From an uncultured Ruminococcus sp. (GTDB taxonomy: Bacteria; Bacillota; Clostridia; Oscillospirales; Ruminococcaceae), in the NCBI GenBank assembly GCA_947178195.1, contig CAMWXM010000021.1, positions 1 to 19,279 on the forward strand: a stretch of 19,279 bases of DNA. The letters are read 5' to 3'. Under the pieces are notes generated by a model. It did not search any database. It was not told the DNA's origin and saw only the letters and a program-made list of their open reading frames with translations. The position numbers and the translations under genes were made by a program. Shown here piece after piece: positions 1 through 7,360 of this stretch. Positions within the stretch are counted from its first letter, which is position 1. The number at the start of each line of letters is the position of its first letter.

Positions 1-262
1 TTTTACGTTTTGAAATAATTTTATCAATATCCAGCGAACCATTTGTCACAATGTATTCATATTCAATATTTGTTCCGGTAAAAAGCCAGTAAATACCATA
101 AACTGCCGCCGCTGCAGCAAGCAGCGCAAATGGAGTCAAAGTAAAGGTAGCAAATAAAAGTCCTGCAACTATTAAGACACCCCCTACAATAATAATTATT
201 TTTTTTATATTGTCAGAAGATGTGTCAGCTTTCTTAACCAGCTGTTCTGAATATGTGTCCAT
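1..262 (-). CDS. DUF6106-like small membrane protein, C-terminus cut off by window edge
   Basis: The frame opens with ATG at 262 and runs leftward off the window, giving 87 visible residues. AAGGAG lies about 8 bases before the ATG. The protein starts with a short polar stretch (MDTYSEQLVKKADTSS). Two hydrophobic segments follow, at about residues 21-42 and 45-58, separated by a Thr-Pro turn. After them comes an EYEYIVTNGSLDIDKI-like stretch that resembles the conserved part of the DUF6106 family of clostridial membrane proteins. The function of that family is not known to me, and the assignment is from memory of the pattern. The gene is transcribed away from pheS, with its own promoter at 322-350. 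The missing C-terminus prevents a firmer call. Confidence 0.7.
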   Translation of the reverse strand, partial: MDTYSEQLVKKADTSSDNIKKIIIIVGGVLIVAGLLFATFTLTPFALLAAAAAVYGIYWLFTGTNIEYEYIVTNGSLDIDKIISKRK

Positions 263-321
263 GCTCTTTTCTCCTTTTCAAAGCTTATTTAAGGCTATAC
301 CATACAAAGCATATTTTTATA

Positions 322-350
322 ATTATATCATAAATTCAAAAAAAATTCAA
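322..350 (-). promoter_or_regulatory. SigA-type promoter for the leftward membrane protein gene
   Basis: Read on the minus strand, TTGAAT (345-350) and TATAAT (322-327) are separated by exactly 17 bases. The expected start of transcription is near 315, giving a leader of about 50 bases before the ATG at 262. The spacer is a T-rich run containing GAATTT. Confidence 0.7.
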
Positions 351-377
351 TAAAACACTTGCAATTTTTTTGAATTT
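332..377. repeat. Perfect 13-bp inverted repeat around two divergent -35 boxes
   Basis: AAATTCAAAAAAA at 332-344 is the exact reverse complement of TTTTTTTGAATTT at 365-377. The 20-base centre (345-364) holds the -35 hexamers of both divergent promoters. The arms are the spacer sequences of the two promoters. They are low in complexity, so the symmetry may be compositional. It could also be an operator or a site of DNA bending. Confidence 0.5.
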
Positions 378-387
378 TGATTATAAT
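359..387 (+). promoter_or_regulatory. SigA-type promoter for the pheST leader
   Basis: TTGCAA (359-364) and TATAAT (382-387) are 17 bases apart on the plus strand. Transcription would start near 394, just before the first helix of the T-box leader. Confidence 0.85.
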
Positions 388-393
388 AATAAT

Positions 394-663
394 ATAACAT
401 TATGACTGAGAGAGTAGGCAGTCCGATGAAAGCATATGAGAACTGGTTCTCAAAGAGAAAAACGGTCATGGGCTGAAAGCCGTTTTATATGTATGGACTT
501 CTGAAGTTCACTCACGAGGGGCAGCGCTGAACCAAAGCCTTTAAACGTTTTATTGTAAGCGCTGACGTAATGCCTGCGTTAAGGGCAGCGGAGTATTGGC
601 TCTAAAAATAATGGGTGGTTTATAAGCAAGTTTGCCTTGTCCTGTTAGGACAGGGCTTTTTAT
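394..663 (+). ncRNA. T-box riboswitch leader, phenylalanine-specific
   Basis: This roughly 270-base leader sits between the promoter and pheS. Its stem I base pairs TGAG (near 405-408) with CTCA (511-514). The 3' side of the specifier loop reads GAAG-TTC-A-CTCA, placing the specifier TTC (Phe) at 507-509; another TTC lies at 499-501. An AGTA on the 5' side and GAA on the 3' side fit the loop E motif of T-box specifier loops. The T-box core is ATGGGTGGT at 611-619. Its TGGT would pair with the ACCA end of uncharged tRNA-Phe (discriminator A73). The bases after TGGT are TTA instead of the usual ACC. Uncharged tRNA-Phe should favour the antiterminator and expression of pheS and downstream genes. 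Confidence 0.87.
634..663 (+). terminator. Leader terminator of the Phe T-box
   Basis: GCCTTGTCC (634-642) pairs with GGACAGGGC (648-656) with one G-U pair and a TGTTA loop, followed by a T-run. The 5' arm can instead pair with GCAAG just after the T-box core, which is the competing antiterminator. Confidence 0.87.
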
Positions 664-693
664 TTGCATATTTAAATTTTATGAGGTGATTGA

Positions 694-1713
694 ATGAAAC
701 AGCAATTGGAAAATATTGAAAGTGCGGCTATGAGCGAAGCCGAGTCAAGCGATTCCTTAAAAAAGCTTGATGAACTGAGAATCAGATATCTTGGAAAAAA
801 AGGTGAACTTACCGCAATTTTAAAACAGATGGGCAAGCTTTCTTCCGAAGAAAGACCAGTTATAGGTCAGCTTGCAAACAAAGTAAGGCAAGATATTGAA
901 AACGCTATAACAAGCAAGATGAATGCTCTGAAAGCAAAGGAAAAAGAGCTTAAAATGGCTGCTGAATCGATAGATATTACTCTTCCGGGAAATAAACAGA
1001 GTGTGGGCAAGCTTCATCCGTTGAAAATCGTTGAAAATGAAATAAAGGAAATATTTCTCGGTATGGGGTTCAGTGTTGCCGACGGTCCGGAAGTCGAATA
1101 CGATTACTACAACTTTGAAGCATTGAATCTTCCTCCTGACCATCCTGCAAGAGATACACAGGATACATTTTATATTACAGATAATATTCTTCTCAGAACA
1201 CAAACATCTTCCGTTCAGGTACATGTAATGGAAAACCAGAAGCCTCCTATAAGAATTATTTCTCCAGGCTGCGTTTATCGTTCAGACGCCGTTGACGCTA
1301 CCCACTCCCCTCTTTTCCATCAGATAGAAGGACTTGTTGTGGATAAGGGAATTACAATGGCAGACCTTAAAGGTACTCTTGAAACGCTTATGAAAAAACT
1401 GTATGGAAACGACTGTAAGATAAGACTTCGTCCTCATCATTTCCCATTTACCGAACCAAGTGCGGAGGTTGACGTTATGTGCTTTAACTGCCACGGTGAG
1501 GGTTGCCGTATCTGTAAGGGCGAGGGTTATATCGAGCTGCTGGGAGCAGGCATGGTTCATCCAAAGGTTCTGGAAGGCTGCGGAATCGACAGCAGCGTTT
1601 ATTCCGGTTTTGCATTCGGTCTTGGTCTTGAAAGAGTTGTTATGAGAAGATATAACATAAGCGATATGAGACTTCTCTTTGAAAATGATCTGAGATTTCT
1701 TGAACAGTTTTAA
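694..1713 (+). CDS. pheS: Phenylalanine--tRNA ligase alpha subunit
   Basis: This is the catalytic subunit of the alpha2beta2 cytoplasmic enzyme that charges tRNA-Phe. It has 339 residues, normal for the bacterial family. The N-terminal coiled-coil tRNA-binding arm spans about residues 1-95. The class II catalytic core follows: motif 2 around ISPGCVYRSDAVDATHSPLFHQ (190-210), FTEPSAEVDV (252-261), and motif 3 GFAFGLGLERVVM (305-317). Ala307 is the usual small residue lining the amino-acid pocket. Between the core motifs, C263-x2-C266-x4-C271-x2-C274 forms a zinc-knuckle-like insert. I recall such an insert in other clostridial PheS proteins. The ATG at 694 has GAGGTG upstream. The gene is led by a Phe T-box and followed 18 bases later by pheT. 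Confidence 0.98.
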   Translation: MKQQLENIESAAMSEAESSDSLKKLDELRIRYLGKKGELTAILKQMGKLSSEERPVIGQLANKVRQDIENAITSKMNALKAKEKELKMAAESIDITLPGNKQSVGKLHPLKIVENEIKEIFLGMGFSVADGPEVEYDYYNFEALNLPPDHPARDTQDTFYITDNILLRTQTSSVQVHVMENQKPPIRIISPGCVYRSDAVDATHSPLFHQIEGLVVDKGITMADLKGTLETLMKKLYGNDCKIRLRPHHFPFTEPSAEVDVMCFNCHGEGCRICKGEGYIELLGAGMVHPKVLEGCGIDSSVYSGFAFGLGLERVVMRRYNISDMRLLFENDLRFLEQF

Positions 1714-1731
1714 TTACTTGGGAGGTATAGC

Positions 1732-4131
1732 ATGAATTTATCAATGAAATGGGTCAATGATTATGTTGATTTAAGCGATATAGATATAAAACAGTTCTGT
1801 CATGGAATGACTATGAGCGGTTCAAAGGTCGAGGGATATGAAACGGAAGGAAGCGAGATTTCTAATGTTGTTGTAGGAAGGCTTATTTCAGTAGTCCCTC
1901 ATGAAAATTCCGATCATCTTGTTGTTTGTCAGGTTGAAGTGGGAAAGGACTCCCCTATCCAGATCGTTACAGGTGCTTCTAATGTAAAAGCCGGAGATGT
2001 TGTTCCGGTCGCTCTGGACGGTTCTACTCTTCCGGGCGGCGTTAAAATAAAAAAAGGTAAGCTCAGAGGAGTTGAAAGCAATGGTATGCTCTGCTCATTG
2101 GGCGAGCTTGGTCTTTCCCTTAACGATTTTCCCTACGCTATAGAGGACGGTATTTTTATTATTGAGGAAGACTGTAAAATAGGCGAGGATATTCATTCTG
2201 CATTAGGATTTAATGATGATTCCGTTGAATTTGAAATAACCTCCAATCGTCCCGATTGTCTTTCGGTTATCGGTCTTGCAAGAGAAGCCGGAGCAACCTT
2301 TAATAAGCCTCTTAACATTCCAGAACCTGAATTTAAGGGTATTGATGGTGATATAAACGATATTTTAAAGGTAGACATAAAAAATAGCGAAAGCTGTAAA
2401 AGATACTGTGCAGGTATTGTTAAAAATGTAAAAATAGAGCCTTCTCCAAGATGGATGAGAGAAAGACTCAGAGCAAGCGGTATAAGACCGATCAATAATT
2501 TTGTTGACATTACAAATTATATTATGTTAGAATACGGTCAGCCTATGCACGCTTTTGATTTAAAATACGTTGAAAATTCACATATTATAGTAAGAAATGC
2601 GGAAAACGGAGAAAAAATCACTACTCTCGATGGTGTTGAAAGAGAACTTTCAAGCGAAATGCTTGTAATTGCAGACGAAAAAAAACCGATTGCAGTAGCC
2701 GGAGTTATGGGCGGAGAATACAGCGGTATTATGGACGATACGACAACTGTAGTATTTGAATCAGCTTATTTTGAACCAGTACAGGTAAGACGTACATCAA
2801 AAAAGCTCGGTCTTCGTTCTGACGCATCCGCAAGATACGAAAAGGGCGTAGACCCATATATCAGCATGACCTGTCTTAAAAGAGCCTTTGAGCTTGTTGA
2901 AAAGCTTGGCGCAGGAGAAGTTGTAAAAACAGTTATAGATAAGGACTGTTTTGAAAATAAGGATTTAAAAACTGTTGACTTCAGCGTTGAATGGATAAAT
3001 AATTTTCTCGGAACTGAAATTTCCGAAGCCGATATGGTAAAATATCTTAATTCTCTTGATTTTAAGGTTGAAAACGGCAAGGTAATTTCTCCGAGCTTCA
3101 GAATAGATATCGAATACAAAGCCGACGTTGCCGAAGAAGTAGCAAGAATTTTCGGATATAATAATATTCCATCAACTCAATTCAAGGGCGCTGCCGAAGC
3201 GGAATATACTGCCGAACAGAAATTTACAAGAACTATAGAGAACGCTATGACTGCATTGGGTTGTTATGAAATTTCAACATTTTCATTTATTTCTCCGAAA
3301 TATTTCGATAAAATTTTACTTCCAGCCGGCAGTATTCTCAGAAAAACCGAGACTATAACCAATCCTCTTGGAGAAGATACAAGCGTTATGAGAACTACTA
3401 TTCTTCCATCTATGCTTGAAATTCTTTCAAAGAATTATAATAACAGAAATGCTGCTGTAAAGCTTTTTGAGATCGGCAAGGAATATATCCCTACTCAGCC
3501 GGATAAACTTCCACTTGAACCTCTCAGACTTGCAATCGGTATGTACGGCGATAATGTTGATTTCTATGATATGAAGGGTATTTCTGATAAGCTGCTTGAA
3601 ATTTTAAGGATAAACGGCTGCGATTATATCCGTGCTTCCGAAAGCGATGTTTTTGATGAAAAAAGTGCATTTCATCCGGGAAGAAGCGCAGTTATTGTAA
3701 AGGATGGTAAAGCTATCGGTATTCTTGGCGAAATTCACATTGACGCTGCGGAAAATTACGGAATAGAGGTTAAATGCTATGCAGCTAAATTCAATATTCC
3801 AGAAATGCTTGAACTTTCCGAAAAGGAAGTAAATTATAAGCCTCTTCCGAAATTCCCTGCAACTACCAGAGATTTAAGCCTTATATGCGATGATGTTCTT
3901 CCTGCTGCTGCAATCGAAAAGGCAATCAGAAAAGCCTCGGGTAAACTTCTTGAAAAGGTCACTCTTTTTGATGTGTATAAAGGCAAACAAATTGAAGAAG
4001 GCAAAAAAAGTATTTCCTATTCTATCAGTATGCGTTCTCATGACGGCACTCTTACAGATGAACAGGCAGATTCAGTTATGAAAAAAGTACTCAAAGAGCT
4101 TAAAAATATAGGCGCAGAACTTAGAATGTAA
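1732..4131 (+). CDS. pheT: Phenylalanine--tRNA ligase beta subunit
   Basis: This is the non-catalytic beta subunit, 799 residues, full length for the bacterial form. Visible domains in order are: an N-terminal module; an EMAP-like tRNA-binding domain (about 45-155, with SNVKAGDVVPVAL and GVESNGMLCS); the B3/B4 editing region (about 205-390), which hydrolyses mischarged Tyr-tRNA-Phe; the B5 DNA-binding-like domain (about 405-480); a degenerate synthetase core (about 495-690); and the C-terminal FDX-ACB anticodon-binding domain (from about 705, LPKFPATTRDLSLI). The EFEITSNRPDCLS stretch (167-178) is typical. GGGAGG precedes the ATG. It is co-transcribed with pheS and followed 15 bases later by the AI-2E family gene. 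Confidence 0.98.
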   Translation: MNLSMKWVNDYVDLSDIDIKQFCHGMTMSGSKVEGYETEGSEISNVVVGRLISVVPHENSDHLVVCQVEVGKDSPIQIVTGASNVKAGDVVPVALDGSTLPGGVKIKKGKLRGVESNGMLCSLGELGLSLNDFPYAIEDGIFIIEEDCKIGEDIHSALGFNDDSVEFEITSNRPDCLSVIGLAREAGATFNKPLNIPEPEFKGIDGDINDILKVDIKNSESCKRYCAGIVKNVKIEPSPRWMRERLRASGIRPINNFVDITNYIMLEYGQPMHAFDLKYVENSHIIVRNAENGEKITTLDGVERELSSEMLVIADEKKPIAVAGVMGGEYSGIMDDTTTVVFESAYFEPVQVRRTSKKLGLRSDASARYEKGVDPYISMTCLKRAFELVEKLGAGEVVKTVIDKDCFENKDLKTVDFSVEWINNFLGTEISEADMVKYLNSLDFKVENGKVISPSFRIDIEYKADVAEEVARIFGYNNIPSTQFKGAAEAEYTAEQKFTRTIENAMTALGCYEISTFSFISPKYFDKILLPAGSILRKTETITNPLGEDTSVMRTTILPSMLEILSKNYNNRNAAVKLFEIGKEYIPTQPDKLPLEPLRLAIGMYGDNVDFYDMKGISDKLLEILRINGCDYIRASESDVFDEKSAFHPGRSAVIVKDGKAIGILGEIHIDAAENYGIEVKCYAAKFNIPEMLELSEKEVNYKPLPKFPATTRDLSLICDDVLPAAAIEKAIRKASGKLLEKVTLFDVYKGKQIEEGKKSISYSISMRSHDGTLTDEQADSVMKKVLKELKNIGAELRM

Positions 4132-4146
4132 CTATTGGAGAAAAAA

Positions 4147-5475
4147 ATGAAATTTAAATTTAATTCTAAATATAACGCAATTGCAGTATATTGTGTTATC
4201 GTTTTTGCAGCATGTCTTACGCTGGTTGCGCTTGTTTTTAAATACAACACTTTCTTACAATACATTAATAAGATTCTGTCAGTACTTTCGCCGGTAATAT
4301 GGGGAATATGCATAGCATACCTGGTAAATCCATTTATGGTATTCAGCGAACGGCATTTTAAAAAATGGTTCTGCAAAAAAAAGGACAGACATTCTCTTGT
4401 GCGTACCCTTTCCATAACCGTTTCTATGCTGGTATCGCTGGGACTTATTGCCGCAATTATTGGTTCGATCGTTCCTGAAATAAAAACAACTCTTACAAAT
4501 TTTATAAAAAGCTTACCGTCATATCTTAATAATCTTCAGGATTATGTAAAGGATATTGCAAATTACCTTTCAGAAAAAAATCCCGATCTGGCTAAATTAT
4601 TTGATATGGAATTTAATAATATACAAGACCTGCTGTTAAAATATGCAAATAAGCTTGAACCTATGCTTGAGGAAATGTTTTCAAAGGGCGGACTTGTGTC
4701 TACCGTTACCGACAGCGCATGGTCATTCCTTATGGGCATAAAAGACTGTATCCTTGGTATATTTGTCTCGATTTATCTTCTTTATAGTAAAGAAAAATTT
4801 ATTGCTCAGACAAAAAAAATTGTTCATGCGTTGTTTTCTGAGAAAACAAGAAATAATATATTGAAAATTGCTTCAAAAACAAATGAAACACTGATACAAT
4901 TTTTTACCGGAAAGGCTCTCGATTCACTTATAATAGGTATAATTGCATTTGTAGGACTTGAATTAATGGGCTTTCAGAGCTATGCCGTATTGTTAAGTAT
5001 TATAATCGGCGTTACAAATATGATACCGTTTTTTGGACCTATTATAGGAGCTGTTCCCTGTGCGCTGCTTATTTTGCTGACGTCTCCTGAAAAAACTATA
5101 TGGTTTATTATTTTCATTCTGCTGCTTCAGCAGTTTGACGGAAATATTCTCGGACCTAAAATTCTCGGCAACTCTCTGGGACTTTCGCCGTTCTGGATCA
5201 TGTTTTCGATTTTTATTGGCGGCGGACTTTTCGGTTTTGTTGGAATGGTTGTATTTGTGCCTTTATTTGCTGTGATTTACAGCATAATCAGAGAAATTAT
5301 AGAAAACAGACTCAGAAATAAGGAACTTCCTGTTTCAACTGACGCATATCAGCATGAGCGAACAGAACCTATTATTCATATATCTACCTTTAATCCTCCG
5401 AATTTTATTAAAAAAAGATTTGTAAAGCATACGCCTGACAAAAAAGCTGATAAATCAAAAAAGGAGAAAAAATGA
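4147..5475 (+). CDS. AI-2E family transporter (PF01594-type membrane protein)
   Basis: This is a polytopic membrane protein of about 442 residues. I chose the ATG at 4147 because TTGGAG at 4135-4140 is its ribosome binding site; a TTG start at 4135 would consume that site. Two helices lie near the N-terminus (about 9-31 and 42-62) and another at about 85-108. A soluble, partly coiled-coil loop follows (about 110-190). The C-terminal half is a helix cluster with the family motifs VTNMIPFFGPIIGAVPCALL and DGNILGPKILGNSLGLSPFW. The tail is Lys-rich and cytoplasmic. Members include the AI-2 exporter TqsA and sodium/proton antiporters, so the substrate cannot be read from the sequence. It begins 15 bases after pheT and its stop overlaps nadA by 4 bases. 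Confidence 0.9.
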   Translation: MKFKFNSKYNAIAVYCVIVFAACLTLVALVFKYNTFLQYINKILSVLSPVIWGICIAYLVNPFMVFSERHFKKWFCKKKDRHSLVRTLSITVSMLVSLGLIAAIIGSIVPEIKTTLTNFIKSLPSYLNNLQDYVKDIANYLSEKNPDLAKLFDMEFNNIQDLLLKYANKLEPMLEEMFSKGGLVSTVTDSAWSFLMGIKDCILGIFVSIYLLYSKEKFIAQTKKIVHALFSEKTRNNILKIASKTNETLIQFFTGKALDSLIIGIIAFVGLELMGFQSYAVLLSIIIGVTNMIPFFGPIIGAVPCALLILLTSPEKTIWFIIFILLLQQFDGNILGPKILGNSLGLSPFWIMFSIFIGGGLFGFVGMVVFVPLFAVIYSIIREIIENRLRNKELPVSTDAYQHERTEPIIHISTFNPPNFIKKRFVKHTPDKKADKSKKEKK

Positions 5476-6401
5476 TGATCTCAGATATTCAGAAAAAAAT
5501 TATTGAACTTAAAAAAGAGAAAAATGCTGTTATACTTGCTCATTCGTATCAGGCAAAGGAAATAACGGAAATTGCTGATGAAACCGGGGATTCCTATGCT
5601 TTAAGCGTTGCTGCGTCCAGATATAAGGATTGCGATGCGTTTATAATGTGCGGAGTTCATTTTATGGCTGAAACAGTAAAAATGCTTTCTCCTGATAAGC
5701 GCGTGTTTTTAGCGAACGAGCATGCAGGCTGCCCAATGGCAGAACAAATGGATCCAGTAATGATCAATCAGATAAAAGAAAAAGAACCTGACAGAACAGT
5801 TGTGGCATATATCAATACCACCGCCGCTTTAAAAACAGTATGCGATGTCTGCGTTACTTCGTCAACAGCTGTTAAAATATGCAAAAAAATTAATAATAAT
5901 AAAATTTTGTTTATTCCCGATTGCAATCTGGGCAATTATGTTTCAAAACAACTTCCGGATAAAGATATTATGCTTTTACAGGGTGGCTGTCCTGTTCATT
6001 CGGCAGTGAAGCTGTGCGAACTTGAAGCGGCTAAAAAACGTTATCCAGACGCTCTTGTTCTTGTTCATCCTGAATGCCGTCCGGAAATTACAGAAGCTGC
6101 CGATTATGTGGGTTCTACATCAGGTATTATGGATTTTGCAAAAAAATCCGAATATAAGGAATTTATTATCGGTACTGAAATAAGTATTACCGAGCATTTG
6201 CAGTATGAATGCCCGGAAAAGGAATTTTATAACCTTTCAAAAGAAATTATCTGCCCTAATATGAAGCTTACTACTCTTATTGATGTTTATAAAACTCTTC
6301 AGAATATTGATAACGGTAATGCATTTGAAATAAAAATGGATAATGAATTAATAACAAAAGCCAAAGCTTGCATAGACGAAATGATAAGACTTGGCGGATA
6401 A
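5472..6401 (+). CDS. nadA: Quinolinate synthase
   Basis: NadA condenses iminoaspartate with dihydroxyacetone phosphate to quinolinate, the committed ring-forming step of de novo NAD synthesis. The 309-residue length fits the short NadA type. The three cysteines that bind the single [4Fe-4S] cluster are visible: C87 (HAGCPMA), C173 (GGCPVH) and C261 (ICPNMK). Substrate-binding motifs also present are AHSYQ (23-27), YINTTAA (113-119), VTSSTA (128-133), PDCNLG (149-154), VHPEC (198-202) and GSTSG (214-218). The start overlaps the stop of the previous gene (ATGA). A second ATG follows at once, and AAGGAG at 5461-5466 serves either. Neither nadB nor nadC is in this window. Confidence 0.96.
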   Translation: MMISDIQKKIIELKKEKNAVILAHSYQAKEITEIADETGDSYALSVAASRYKDCDAFIMCGVHFMAETVKMLSPDKRVFLANEHAGCPMAEQMDPVMINQIKEKEPDRTVVAYINTTAALKTVCDVCVTSSTAVKICKKINNNKILFIPDCNLGNYVSKQLPDKDIMLLQGGCPVHSAVKLCELEAAKKRYPDALVLVHPECRPEITEAADYVGSTSGIMDFAKKSEYKEFIIGTEISITEHLQYECPEKEFYNLSKEIICPNMKLTTLIDVYKTLQNIDNGNAFEIKMDNELITKAKACIDEMIRLGG

Positions 6402-6411
6402 AAATATATCA

Positions 6412-6440
6412 TGGGCAATTTTATAATTTCGGCATATAAT
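6412..6440 (+). promoter_or_regulatory. Possible promoter upstream of the amidase gene
   Basis: TATAAT at 6435-6440 is exact. The hexamer 17 bases upstream is TGGGCA (6412-6417), four matches to TTGACA. It lies just after nadA and would give a leader of about 115 bases. Confidence 0.45.
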
Positions 6441-6468
6441 ATAGTATTATTGCGGTAATTAAGACATC

Positions 6469-6493
6469 GACGCATAAACTGTAATTGTGCGTC
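6469..6493 (+). promoter_or_regulatory. Hairpin in the amidase leader
   Basis: GACGCATAA (6469-6477) pairs with TTGTGCGTC (6485-6493) through nine pairs, one of them G-U, around a 7-base loop. No T-run follows, so it is not an obvious intrinsic terminator. It could be an operator, an RNA stability element or chance. I see nothing else of note in 6402-6561. Confidence 0.4.
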
Positions 6494-6561
6494 AGTGCAT
6501 AAAAACCGGAATAAAATTCTCTTTTCAGAAAAATACGGTGTAATTGAAAGGAGTCATATTT

Positions 6562-7305
6562 ATGCCTAAGATTTTTTTAAGTCCATCTACTCAAGAATGG
6601 AATGAATACGTAACAGGCGGCACTGAAGAACAATATATGAATCTTCTTGCCGACAGAATGGAACCGTATTTACGTTCAAGCGGAATAAATTATGTACGGA
6701 ATGACCCGAAAAAAAATGTTGTCGGAGCAATTTCCGATTCAAATTCCGCTTATTATGACGTTCATTTTGCCCTTCACTCTAATGCTGCTCCTGAAAGTCT
6801 TTCAGGAAAGCTTCGGGGTATTGATATTTATTTTTCGCCTAAAAGCTATGACAGCGAACGCTTGGCAACCATTGTTGCAAACAATCTGAAAAGTATTTAT
6901 CCATTGCCGGATAAATCAAGAGCTGTTCCCACAACAAGTCTTGGAGAAGTGACCCAGACAAAAGCAGTTGCAGTATTGTGCGAATTAGGTTATCATGATA
7001 ATGTAGACGATGTGACATGGCTGAAAAATAATCTTGATCCTATTGCAAAGAATCTCGTTCAGTCGCTCTGCGATTATTTTGGAATACCTTTTATCAATGC
7101 CGGACCGGTTTTTAAGGGTATAGTATCCGCCGGAGGTTCAAATTTAAATTTAAGAGACTACCCTTCTTTAGGCGGAAAAATTATCGGTTCTATTCCCGAT
7201 GGAGCTACGGTTACTATTTACAGCGACGCCGGAAACGGATGGTATGTAGTAAATTATAATGGTCAGACTGGATATGCCAACAAGGATTTTATCGTTGCCG
7301 GTTAA
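6562..7305 (+). CDS. N-acetylmuramoyl-L-alanine amidase-like protein with C-terminal SH3 domain
   Basis: The likely start is ATG at 6562, with AAAGGAG at 6547-6553. A TTG at 6544 lies before that site and is unlikely. The 247-residue protein has an Amidase_3-type fold (about 1-175) and a bacterial SH3 domain (about 183-247, NLNLRDYPSLGGKIIGSIPDG). Such enzymes cut the bond between MurNAc and L-Ala in peptidoglycan. The zinc ligands Glu22/23 (GGTEEQYMN) and His72 (FALHSN) and the catalytic Glu141 (VLCELGYHDN) are visible. The first zinc-binding His of the usual DPGHGG motif is absent: the motif reads LSPSTQE, with Gln11 nearby. I recall clostridial relatives sharing this SPSxQ form. No signal peptide is seen, so export is unexplained. 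A phage-lysin origin is possible, but no phage genes are near. Confidence 0.85.
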   Translation: MPKIFLSPSTQEWNEYVTGGTEEQYMNLLADRMEPYLRSSGINYVRNDPKKNVVGAISDSNSAYYDVHFALHSNAAPESLSGKLRGIDIYFSPKSYDSERLATIVANNLKSIYPLPDKSRAVPTTSLGEVTQTKAVAVLCELGYHDNVDDVTWLKNNLDPIAKNLVQSLCDYFGIPFINAGPVFKGIVSAGGSNLNLRDYPSLGGKIIGSIPDGATVTIYSDAGNGWYVVNYNGQTGYANKDFIVAG

Positions 7306-7306
7306 T

Positions 7307-7350
7307 AAAAATCAAAACCACCCATTTAAAGGGTGGTTTTGATTTTTTTA
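7307..7350. terminator. Bidirectional intrinsic terminator
   Basis: ATCAAAACCACCC (7311-7323) pairs perfectly with GGGTGGTTTTGAT (7331-7343) around a 7-base loop. A-runs and T-runs on both sides extend the stem. A T-run follows on each strand, so it can end both the rightward amidase transcript and the leftward ABC transporter transcript. Confidence 0.93.
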
Positions 7351-7360
7351 AGTTATTTAA

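Noticed and set aside
820..1224. Open frame of 134 codons antisense to pheS
   Set aside because: It is a shadow of the pheS coding sequence, rich in Cys/Phe/Ile, and has no start signals.
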